From Ostrinia nubilalis (lineage: Eukaryota; Arthropoda; Insecta; Lepidoptera; Crambidae): 64,000 nucleotides of DNA. This document shows, piece after piece, positions 11,601 through 22,400 of this stretch. Positions within the stretch are counted from its first letter, which is position 1; every line of letters starts with the position of its first letter. A model generated the notes under the pieces. It saw only the letters and a list, made by a program, of their open reading frames with translations, was not told the DNA's origin and ran no database searches. The position numbers were made by a program, and so were the translations under genes. The stretch lies in the NCBI RefSeq assembly GCF_963855985.1, contig NC_087106.1, positions 3,517,001-3,581,000 of the forward strand, read 5' to 3'.

Positions 11601-14355
11601 GAACGCATGAAGCCGCGAAATCGTGATGCTGCATCGATAGTTGCAAAAACGCCGATCGCCCATGCTAAAAGTAGCAAATCTGCTATGACCCTTATAAGAT
11701 TCGTCTATTCTTCCAGGTGGGCCCGGCGGCGGTGGCGGCGTTCCCGCCAGTCCTAGTAGTCCCAAGTACCGGCATGGGCTACGCAGCGATGCCAGTATAC
11801 CCGGCGCCGGCGCAATACCCGCAGCCGCAGCCGCAACCGCAGCCGCCGCAGCAGCCGCCGGTTACTGCAGAACAGCTGCAACAGGTAACGGGAATTCCCA
11901 TCTTAAATTCAGGCCAGTCAGGCTGGCTAGGACTTACTCTGTTCCCCTAGGTGGACCAGGTCGCAGCAGTCCAGCCAAATCCTGATGCCTTATTAGAGAC
12001 CCGTAAGTCTAAAACCTGAGGCTCCGACCTGGAGTACGAGAGTGGCCCCCTGGGGTTGCATTAAGGCCCTCAATCCTGGTCTGTATGAGACCTAAATTCT
12101 GAAGAGAGACCCCCTAGGCCATAGGACTTGCTTAGTTCTCCTAGATGGTCCCGAGCAAGAAGTGGTCAAAAACAACTAGTCAATAGTCATATCTAGAAGA
12201 GGACATTTTAAGAAGTTGTCTCAGACCGCCTAAAGAATCACCGAAGAGCAGCTGCAGCAGGTAAGTCTAGCTAGGACTCACTTTGTTCGTCCAGGTGGGT
12301 CTAGCGATAATCCCGCCGGTGCCCCGCAAAAGTACTAAATCCTGGGGTATTGTTAGAGACCTCTAAGGCTCTGACAGAGCCTCCACCTGGAGCCACGAGA
12401 GAGGCTCCCGGTGAATATCCTAGGGACCGCGTTAGGCCCTCAATAATGGTCTGTATGAGACCTAAATCCTGGGGCTTATCCCCAGCATAGACCCCCAATC
12501 CTGGCTAGCATGTAGGCTTGCACCACATCGATGCAAAGTATCCTCGCCCTCTTCTGGGCCTGGCCTGCATCTTGAGGTCTAGAGAGACCCCCAGGCCAAG
12601 TCCTGGCTGTCTGCCTTTGATCCTGGCTACTACTGTGCTAGTAGTCCCAAGTACCGGCATGGGTTACGCAGCGATGCCAGTATACCCGGCGCCGGCGCAA
12701 TACCCGCAGCCGCAGCCGCAACCGCAGCCGCCGCAGCAGCCGCCGGTCACTGCAGAGCAACTGCAGCAGGTATGACTTACTTTCTGTTCCTGGTCCAAAT
12801 CCTAGGGGCTTGTTAGAGACCCCTAAGTCCAAAACCTGACGCAACGACAGAGCTCCCACGTGGATCCACGAAAGAAGACCCCAGTGAGTATCCTGGGGCT
12901 GCATTAGGGCCTCAATCCTGGTCTGGGGTCAAGAGAGACACCCCTGGCCTGCATCCTGGGGCCTGGAGAGACCCCCAGGCCAAGTCCTGGCTGTCTCCCC
13001 TTAATTCTGGCCACTACAGTGCTAGTAGTTCCAAGGGCACTGCCGAGCAGCTACAACAGGTCAGACCCTGATAGGACTTACGACCTTACTTCTACTTCTA
13101 CTGCATAATTACTTCGGCCTTTTTAGAGACCCATAAGTCCAAAAGCTGAGGCTTTGAGAGAGCCCCCACCTGGAGCCACGAAAGAAGACCCCAGTGAGTA
13201 TCCTGGGGCCGCATTAGGGCCCTCAATCCTGGTCTGCATGAGACCTAAACGGGACTTAGGCCTGCACCACATAGGTGCAAATTATCCTGACCCAAGTCCT
13301 GGGATCTAGAGAGAGACCCTCAGGCCAAGTCCTAGCTGTCTCCCCTTAATCCTGGCTACAGTGCTGGTAGTCCCAAGCACCGGCATGGGCTACGCCGCGA
13401 TGCCAGTATACCCGGCGCCCGCGCAGTACCCGCAGCCGCAGCCGCAACCGCAGCCGCCGCAGCAGCCGCCGGTCACCGCAGAACAGCTGCAGCAGGTATG
13501 AACTTGATAGGACTCACTTTGTTCGTCCAGGTGGATCCAGCAGCATTCCCGCCGGTGGCCCCGCAAAAGAACTAAATTCTGGGGTATTGTTAGATAGAAA
13601 CCCATAAGTCCAAAACCTGACGCAACGAGAGAGCTCCCACCTGGATCCACGAGAGAAGCCCCTAGTGAGTATCCTGGGGCTGCATTAGGGCCTCAATCCT
13701 GGTCTGGGGTCAAGAGAGACACCCCTGGCCTGCATCCTGGGGTCTGGAGAGACCCCCAGGCCAAGTCCTGGCTGTCTCCCCTTAATCCTGGCCACTATAG
13801 TGCTAGTAGTTCCAAGGGTCCCTAGCACGTACACCGCCGAGCAGCTGCAACAAGTCAGACCCTGATAGGACTTATGACCTTACTTCTGCAGCATAATTAC
13901 TTCGGGCTTGTTAGAGACCCCTAAGTCCAAAGCCTGAGGCTCCGAAAGAGCTCCCACCTGGAGCCACGAGAGGCCCCCGGTGAATGTCCTGGGGTCGCAT
14001 TAGAGCCTCAATCCAGGTCTACATTAGACCTAAATTCCGGGGCGAAGAGAGACCCCCCAGGCCAGTTATGTAGTCCTGCACCACATCGGTGTAAATTATC
14101 CTGGCTCTCTTCTGGGCCTGGCCTGCCAATGAAGACACAAATACTGGGTTCTAGAGAGAAACCCCCAGGCCAAGTCCTAGCTGTCTCCCCTAGAGATCTA
14201 AACACAGGGAAGATGAACGATGAACGATGCACTTCCTTTTTCAGATCGAAGAAATGTTCCCGAGCATTGACAAAGAGGTGATCAGGTCTGTGCTAGAAGC
14301 GAACCGCGGGAACAAAGACGCCACCATCAACTCGCTCCTGCAGATGTCGGAATAG
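8672..14355 (+). CDS. TOLLIP: Toll-interacting protein (TOLLIP), C2-linker-CUE part; N-terminal exon outside or unrecognised
   Basis: Six exons in consistent phase: 8672-8747, 9097-9208, 10386-10500, 10995-11081, 11717-11884 and 14245-14355 (222 residues plus TAG). Residues 9-130 form the C2 domain ([43 protein letters not shown]). Residues 131-178 are a Pro/Gln-rich linker ([14 protein letters not shown]). Residues 179-221 are the CUE domain ([31 protein letters not shown]), split by the last intron. TOLLIP is a cytosolic/endosomal adaptor: its C2 binds phosphoinositides, its CUE binds ubiquitin, and it tunes Toll/IL-1 signalling and cargo sorting. The usual short N-terminal Tom1-binding region is not seen, so the first exon must be upstream of 8672. 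Intron 5 is filled with partial copies of exon 5. The gene is convergent with DDX49. Confidence 0.95.
9223..10040. repeat. Large inverted repeat (arms about 280 bp) with a Helitron-like end, in TOLLIP intron 2
   Basis: The left arm, about 9298-9577, is repeated in reverse complement at about 9752-10037. For example, CTAGGTGACCTGGAGATA at 9538 pairs with TATCTCCAGGTCACCTAG at 9774. The loop is about 175 bp. Just outside the left arm, 9223-9290 begins CTAGCGGCCGCCCGCGACTTCG, the reversed 3' end typical of Helitron/Lep1-like elements elsewhere in the window. The transcript could form a long hairpin. Confidence 0.85.
10553..10705. mobile_element. Short MITE-like element (family copy 1)
   Basis: Contains TCTCGTTCTATCGCAAAGAA, then ATTTGATGAGAGCGA and ACGGAAATGG, bracketed by inverted words CCAGCTACC and GGTAGCTGG. 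A second diverged copy lies at 48290-48430. Located in TOLLIP intron 3. Confidence 0.6.
11342..11550. mobile_element. MITE-like element with GGGCTATCGTTTT ends (copy 1)
   Basis: Starts GGGGCTATCGTTTTTA and ends AAAACGATAGCCC, giving inverted ends of about 13 bp. The interior carries repeated TTACTCTACAGTGGCGC words. A reverse-oriented relative lies at 63503-63700. It ends 166 bp before TOLLIP exon 5. Confidence 0.7.
11885..14244 (+). repeat. Array of TOLLIP exon-5 partial copies in intron 5
   Basis: Two long copies of the Pro/Gln-rich exon, at 12637-12771 and 13362-13495, keep the frame from [18 protein letters not shown] to VTAEQLQQ and are followed by GTATGA. Three short copies retain only the AEQLQQ end and donor (12241-12260, 13037-13059, 13829-13853). 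Between them run related minisatellite-like words such as GAGACCCCCAGGCCAAG and CCTCAATCCTGGTCT. Unlike the functional exon (acceptor TTCCAG before GTGGGCCC), the copies start inside the exon without an in-frame acceptor that I can see. Confidence 0.9.
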
Positions 14356-14423
14356 AACGTCAGATAGACGAGTCTACTTAACCTTAGTTCAGTCTGCGGC
14401 ATATCAATTCAGACCCCCTAGAC

Positions 14424-14840
14424 CAGTGGTTCTTAACCGGTGGTCCGCGGACCACTGGTGGTCCCTGGAGGCATTCCAAGTGATCCACGAAGACATCGTA
14501 ATAAACAAGTGACATGACGTGATGAGTCGAGTCAACACAATGCAATCGGCGCATAGTGGGCGAGAAATCGACCGCCCCTTTCATAGGATTTGAAAAAATT
14601 AGTGGTCCCTGACAAGACAGAAATTTGATAAAACGGTCCCTCGTGACCTCGTGACGTAACAGTTGTAATTTTGAAAGACCTTCGCTCCGAAAAAAAAATA
14701 ATGGCGATGTAGCCGGAAAATGCAGCATTCGTCCACCCATAAGGTGTACCGACGACCTCATAAGATACAGAATCGAATAATTTCGATTCTTTGAGTGCAT
14801 TCGAATCGAATGAACAAACACCTCAATCAAATTGGTTACA
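14424..14840. mobile_element. Possible hAT-like fragment in the TOLLIP 3' region
   Basis: Begins CAGTGGTTCTTAACC followed by GGTGGTCCGCGGACCACTGG, a style of terminus common in hAT elements. No matching right end or target duplication was found. Antisense frames across it show no recognisable domain. Confidence 0.4.
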
Positions 14841-16496
14841 ATTTAATCAATAAATCTGAAATAAAATTACTCGTTTAAATCATTTTACTGTATGTATTTA
14901 AACTAGCTTTAGACATTCAGATTCTGAATTGATATGTCGCATTACAAATCAGTGCTGTAAGCATTAGCCCGTCAAAGTATGTGCATATGCCATGCAACAG
15001 TGGCTTTTATACTATGTAAGCTTAAGACCCACATCGTACTTGTATAAAATACATTCGTACACTATTTCATTTCGATCTACTTATTATAGGTCCGTTCAGT
15101 CAGTTATTAGAAATAGCGAAATCCTATTATGCCATCTTGTTCATAGAGAAATGTTTGGATTAATATACAATTCAAATTCTACAAACCCACATTTTCAAAT
15201 AGACTCAATAAGTTTTCTATTTTATTGATATCTATGGCTTTTTTATGGTACACTACGCTGTTGCCACTGATTTGGATTATACAAAAATAAATTAGTTATT
15301 TTGACAGTACGTTTAGATACAGTACAATTCATTCCCTAATTGCCAACAAAGATAAAATAGTTTTCATTAAATTAGAATCTTATTACATTTTAATTAAGTT
15401 TAAAATATGGTGGCTTATAAATTCTTTAAACACCCTGTCAAAAGAACTTACAAAATATCCTCTTTATTATTAGTAGGACCAATAGGTATCTAGTTATGGA
15501 TCGAAAGTATATTTCACACAAAATGTTATATTATATTAATAGCAGAGCATTTATAGGACGAGCACGCTGTTAAATCTACTTATTTTGTATATAAAAATAA
15601 TTTTCAATTCGATTTTCGAGTACTAGTTATTTAATTATTTAAATGGCGATATCATTTTGTAAATCATAGGTATTATTTTCACAATATGGAACCATGACCT
15701 TTCTCAAGTGTTGATTCAATATTACTAATTCACTATAAAAATATATTTCACATAAGATAAAGACAGAATATCGGCCTCCTTTTACTATTCTTGAATAATA
15801 ATAATTCGCCAGGTTGTTTTGGAGAATTTTCCGAATTTTATTTATAATTGGTCTTACATCTAAACCAAATAGGTTTTGTATTTAATTTTATATTGTTTGC
15901 TCAAAACGCAATTTTAATTTTACGATTGGTTTTTAGTCTACAAACAAACGTGATATAATGTGATTGTATTGTCTTAAAAAATAATTAATTTTGATACTAA
16001 TAGTCTGCACAGTAAAATCGCTAGAGAACACAAAAATTATTCACTTTATTATTGTATTCACCAAGGCCTTTTCTTCATATTTTATATAATTTTTTAGATA
16101 ATTCTTAATGAAGCCGCAATTCTTAGGTATTAGAGAGCAAAGTTGCAAAGATAGTAGACTTCACGAAGGCTTATCGGCTAAATTTTGTGCCAAATCATTT
16201 GCCATCGATACTACATTCGCTTAAACAAAATATATTATTGTTGTATTTATTTGTAATTTTACAATGTATTAATAAATAAATTATTGACTAAATATTGTTT
16301 TCTTTACCTTAATAATTTGGTTACGTCAAATCATTTTATTGTTAGAATTTTAGCATGTATTATTTTACATAAAAAAATGCATTTGTAAACTTTTAAAGAA
16401 GTTCCACACTTGATTCAATACTTCAATATTAAAGGTGTGTATAAAATAAATAAATAGATGTGCTTAAAAAGAAAAACTCAAGGCATTTTAAATACA
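14841..16496. other. Convergent intergenic region between TOLLIP and DDX49
   Basis: Strongly AT-rich. Contains candidate AATAAA signals for TOLLIP near 14849 and 14861, and a minus-strand AATAAA (TTTATT on plus) near 16334 that could serve DDX49. No ORF with recognisable similarity, no RNA gene and no clear transposon end was seen. Confidence 0.6.
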
Positions 16497-19400
16497 TCAT
16501 TTATTAACAACTTTCTTCTTCTTCTTCTTATGTTCTTTATCCACCGTCTGGTTTTTGACATTCTCCGCTTTCCTCTTAATTTTGCTGATCTTTCCTATGA
16601 CGTTCTTGAATCTGTCGTCTTTCTTCATCAAGCCCTTGTTGACCTTTTTCAGGCCCTCCTTGATGCTCGCATCTATGTCTGTCTCGCTCGGTTGCAGGCG
16701 ATTCCCATCGCTCTGTCCCGTTTCCTCTTTACTCGCCATTTGTGCCTGCAGTTGTTTGATTTTCTCCAGTTTAGCTTTCTTGGCCTCTTTGACTCGCTTC
16801 CGACGCATTTCTTCCAATCTATGGATGTAGAAAATATTACATTTATTTCAAAGATATTTGCGCAATTTTGTGTAAACATAGGATCTTAGTAAAATGATGG
16901 ATCAATAAAGATAATATTTAAAACTATGTACAGTCTGTACACTGTAGTAGTGTACAGTACTACAGTGGTCCTCATTGAGGTCTGGGTCCAATAGAATGAA
17001 GACTAAATGGCCTCGTCGAAACACATCTGGCGATTCAAAATGGGCCTTAATCTGTTCAAATAGAGTAGAGCCCACACTAAAGTTAAGTGCCAAGCGATAG
17101 TGACCCTTTCTGCATAAGGTAGAGACATCCGAGTATCTTGCAGTTCAAAATGGACCCTAAATCTTTTCAGGTAGAGTCCATATCTACGTACGATTGCCAA
17201 GCGACACTGACCCGTCCTGTATAAGGTCGAGACATCCGAGTATCTTGCAGTTCAAAATTGTTCCTAAAGGCCTTGCCACACTGGCGGATTGCAAGCGGAG
17301 CGGCGGGTACGCCGCGGTCGCCAAAATGCTTGCAAAATGCCGCGGCGTACCGCGCCGTGCCGCTGCTCCGCCCAGAAAACGCTTGCAATCCGCCAGTGTG
17401 GCAAAGCCCTAAATCGATTTAAGTAAAGCCACAGAATAATAATAAGTACTACGTACAGAAGTTTTACTTCGCGAAGGTATTTAAAAAAATGTATGCTCAA
17501 TGTCATTAACAATATAGTGTTATTTAGCCTGTCTCAAGAGTCAAGCACCATTTTGTTGACAAACGTCAGTGATCGGCACTGCGCCGAAGCTATAGGGCTG
17601 ACTTCGGTAAAATGATGTGACGTGAGGTGCCAAACTGCGGAAAATGGCGGAGGAAATACATGATTTAACATGAATTATTATGAATAATATTAACTAATTA
17701 TTTACCTCTCAGTGTCTTGAGGCAACTTAAAAAAGTACATTCTGTGTTTTTATTATTATTTAGGCAGTTAAATACTGCACAGTATTTAGTACACCATTTT
17801 CTTTATTTTCTTCTATCATACACAAGAATACGCGTGCGTGAGTCAATGTTCGCTCGTATGTGAAACCTTGTCGAATAGTATCCTGTAGGTGGGCCATCGT
17901 GCGTGTTTTGTTTTCGATGTAAACTCACGGAGATGAACAGGCCTGGTAAAGCCCACATTAAAGTCAAGTGCCAAGCGATACTGACCCTTTCTGCATAACC
18001 ATAAGGTCTGACATCCGAGTATCTTGTCGTTCAAAATGGACCCTAAATCTATTTAAGTAGAGCCCACATCTACGTACAATGAGGGTTTTCGCGAATGAAA
18101 GATCCGCTAGATGGCGGGACGTGGATGTGGGGTCTGACTGCTGCGTGATTGGCGGATTTTGACATATCTGTCAATGTCATGTCAAAAATAACCAATCACG
18201 CAGCATTTGGACCTCCTGTACGTATTGCCATCTGGCGGATTTTTCATTCGCGAAAACCCTCATTGCCGAGCGATACTGACCCTCTGCATAACCATAAGGT
18301 CGAGACATCCGAGTATCTTGCAGTTTAAAATGGACCCTAAATCTTTTCAGGTAGAGTCCATATCTACGTACGCGTGCCGAGCGACACTGACCCGTCCTGT
18401 ATAAGGTCGAGACATCCGAGTATCTTGCAGTTCAAATTGTTCAAAATGATTGACCCTAAGGGCTTTGCCATACTGGCAGATTGCAAGCGAAGCACGGTCG
18501 CCAAAATGCTTGCAAAATGCCGCGGCGTACCGCGCCGCGCCCCTGCTCCGCCCAGAAAACGCTTGCAATCCGCCAGTGTGGCAAGGTCCTAAATCGATGT
18601 AAGTAAAGCCCACATTAAAGTCAAGTGCCAAGCGATACTGACCCTTTCTGCATAACCATAAGGTCTGACATCCGAGTATCTTGTCGTTCAAAATGGACCC
18701 TAAATCTATTTAAGTAGAGCCCACATCTACGTACAAGTGTCAAGAGATACTGACCGTTCCTGCATAAGGTCGAGACATCCGAGTATCTTGCAGTTCAAAA
18801 TTGAGCCTAAGGGCCTTGCCACACTGGCAGATTGCAAGCGAAGCAGCGGCGCGGCGGGCACGCCGCGGTCGCCAAAATGTTTGCAAAATGCCGCGCCGCT
18901 GCTCCGCCCAGAAATCGCTTGCCATCCGCTAGTGTGGCAAGGCCCTAAATCGATTTAAGTAAAGCCCACACTAAAGTGAAGTGCTGAGCCATACCAGAGT
19001 AAATACAAATGAGTAGGTCATCTTCATAGACACGCACCGAGCGCGGTTTGTATGTGAGCGCGCCAATACGTATGCGGTGCGCACGCACACACTGACAAAA
19101 TTCGGCACAACACCCCGCTAATCCACGCTAAATTGTAACGTATTGGCGCACTCACATACAAACCGCGCTCGGTGCGTTTCTATGAAGATGACCAACTCAT
19201 TTGTATTTACTCTGGCGATACTGACCCTTGCTGCATGAGCTCGGGATCCACGCCGGCCATGCGCCAGCGCTTGACGCGGTAGTTGAGCGCGCGCTGCTCA
19301 AACTCCTCGTTGTCGAGCTTGGCTTCCTGCTCGCGGCGCGTCACGCTGACTGTTGTGAATACTCGCACGGCCTCGTCGTCTGGAAACAGAATAGCTTTTA

Positions 19401-22400
19401 ATTATACTATTATTTTATTATGCAGTGTTTAAAAACCTATTTGGTAATTCTGGTGCTCGAATACGACGTCTTTTTATTTGGGACTAACATCTAAAACGCA
19501 TTAAAGACAGGGTGGGGCAAAAGTAATCATAATATTGGAAGATGCTATAACTTTTGCAAATATAGCCAAATGTGAAATCGGAATCGGTTCTCATATATTT
19601 GAAGTAAACATTTATGTGTTTCATTCATTACCCTTTGTTAGACACAGAACCCTAAATAGGCTGATTGAAATGTCCAGTAGGCCTAGGATGCGTGCCATGA
19701 TAAATTTATATCAAGGTGTTTTATAATTTTTACACGATAAGCCCATACATTTTTCGCCTAAACCCATCGATAAGGTTTTATCGCGCATCCTAGCCTCGCT
19801 TATGTCGACACATACCATCGATCTTGTACTCCGTGAGCTTGGTGTTGATGTGTTCCTCGATCTCGCCGAGGCGCAGCAGGTCGTACGGCGTGATCAACGA
19901 GATGGCCAGCCCGCTGCGAGCCGTGCGGCCCACAGGTATTTTATCGAGTTTTCACGATAAGCCCATACATTTGTCGTCTAAACTCATCGATAAGGTTTTA
20001 TCGCGCATCCTAGCCTCGCTTATGTCGACACATACCATCGATCTTGTACTCGGTGAGCTTGGTGTTGATGTGTGCCTCGATCTCGCCGAGGCGCAGCAGG
20101 TCGTACTAGGATGCGCGCTACAATAAACTTTTATCGAGGCATTTTATCGATTTTTCACGATAAGCCCATACATTTGTCATCTAAACTTATCTTTTTTTTA
20201 TGTGACAGGAGGTAAACGAGCATACGGATCACCTGATGGTAAGTGATTTTATCAAAGCGCGCATCCTAGCCTCACTTAGCACTCCTGCACACACACGACG
20301 CCGCTACCGCGCCGCCGCCGCGCCTTTGCAGTGTTTATACGCGCCGCGTGAACACCGCTGCCGCACCGCCGCCGCGCCGCGGGCGAAATTATGCTTTGAT
20401 GGCGCGATGGCGGCGCGGCGGCGGTTTTACTCGGTGCGTATGAACAGGAGCGCTTATGTCGATACATACCGTCGATCTTGTACTCCGTGAACTTGGTGTT
20501 GATGTGTTCCTCGATCTCGCCGAGGCGCAGCAGGTCGTACGGCGTGATCAGCGAGATGGCCAGCCCGCTGCGAGCCGTGCGGCTCACAGGTATTTTATCG
20601 AGTTTTCACGATAAGCCCATACATTTTTCGCCTAAACCCATCGATAAGGTTTTATCGCGCATCTTAGCCTCGCTTATGTCGACACATACCATCGATCTTG
20701 TACTCCGTGAGCTTGGTGTTGATGTGTGCTTCGATCTCTCCGAGGCGCAGCAGGTCGTACGGCGTGATCAGCGAGATGGCCAGCCCGCTGCGGCCCGCGC
20801 GAGCCGTGCGGCCCACAGGTATTTTATCGAGTTTTCACGATAAGCCCATATATTTGTCGCCTAAACCCATCGATAAGGTTTTATCGCGCATCCCAGCCTC
20901 GCTTATATCGACACATACCATCGATCTTGTACTCGGTGAGCTTGGTGTTGATGTGTTCCTCGATCTCGCCGAGGCGCAGCAGGTCGTACGGCGTGATCAG
21001 CGAGATGGCCAGCCCGCTGCGGCCCGCGCGAGCCGTGCGGCCCACCCTGAAGACAAAAGGAGGATCATTCCAAAACACATCTTAAAAAAACACTTATTCC
21101 TAGCCCCTATAGTGTTAGTTTTCGAATGCTGTAAAATTCTAGTACCTTTGGAATCAATCCGGCTCGAAGGACCATACAGTTGTATGGTTGCTGCAATTTA
21201 CAAGTAAATAAAATGTTGCACCGTACACAATCGCGAACTGGAGACGTCAACCAAAACCATGGAGATTGATGGAGATACTTTTGATGAACTATTAAAATAC
21301 AGTTTCTTCAAGTATGGAAACGCAAACGTTTGACAAAATTCTGGCTTTATTGCCACTACACAATCCACCTATGCACGTGCTCTTTAGGCTCGAGTGGCAA
21401 CTTGTGGTTAACCAACAGTTCCACCAAGGGTATATCAAGGCCTCGCACATTTGTTGCCATGAGCGTGCGCTTCAGATTTATCCGGAACTGCACCACAGTA
21501 ATACTACACCTGTGCACATACTCCTTAGGCTCAAGAAGTGGTAGCTTATGATTAACCACCAGGTCCACAGAAGGTATATTCTAAGCCTCGGGCAGAAACA
21601 TTTGTTGCTACAAGCGTGCGCGTCAGGTAACTTGTTCGGAACTGTGCTACAATAACACTACACTTCTTACCTGTGCACGTACTCCTTAGGTTCTAGCGGC
21701 AACTTGTGGTTAACCACCAGGTCCACAGAAGGTATGTCGAGACCTCGCGCCGCCACATTAGTTGCCACGAGCGTGCACTTCAGGTCGCTGGGACCACTCA
21801 CCTGTGCACATACTCCTTCGGTTCTAGCGGCAACTTGTGGTTAACCACCAGGTCCACAGAAGGTATGTCGAGACCTCGCGCCGCCACATTAGTTGCTACG
21901 AGCGTGCGCTTTAGATTTATCTGGAACTGCACTACAGTAATACTACACCACTCACCTATGCACATACTCCTTCGGTTCTAGCGGTAGCTTATGATTAACC
22001 ACCTGGTTCACAGAAGGTATGTCCAAGTCTCGCGCAGCCCCATTAGTTGTTACGAGCGTGCACTTCAGATCACTGGGACCACTCACTCACCTGTGCACAT
22101 ACTCCTTCGGCTCAAGCGGTAGCTTATGATTAACCACCAGGTCCACAGAAGGTATGTCTAAGCCTCGCGCCGCCACATTAGTTGCCACGAGCGTGCGCTT
22201 CAGATTTATCCGGAACTGCACTACAGTAATACTACACCACTCACCTATGCACATACTCCTTCGGTTCTAGCGGTAGCTTGTGATTAACCACAAGGTCCAC
22301 AGAAGGTATGTCCAAGTCTCGCGCCGCCACATTAGTTGCCACGAGCGTGAGCTTCAGGTTACTTCGGAACTGTGCTACAATAACACTACACTTCTTACCT

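Larger units (their letters stand above)
17040..18990 (-). repeat. Array of DDX49 exon-8 donor-region copies in intron 8
   Basis: Seven units resemble the exon 8/intron 8 junction (minus strand ATGCAGCAAGG|GTCAGTATCGC). Their plus-strand donor words lie near 17100, 17205, 17975, 18270, 18388, 18638 and 18747. Each unit continues into GCTTGGCACTTG, then TGGGCTTTACTTAAAT and TTTTGAACTGCAAGATACTC. Only about the last 10-20 exon bases are included. Four other transposons have landed in the array. Confidence 0.85.

Noticed and set aside
12518..12775. Independent 85-codon gene
   Set aside because: It is a TOLLIP exon-5 copy with a fortuitously open upstream part.
16458..16889. 143-codon plus-strand frame
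   Set aside because: Antisense of the lysine-rich last exon of DDX49; the hydrophobic look comes from reversed AAG/AAA codons.
20236..20587. GC-rich Ala/Arg frames on both strands
   Set aside because: They arise from a GCC/GCG-rich insertion in the DDX49 exon-7 array and change character at its edges.
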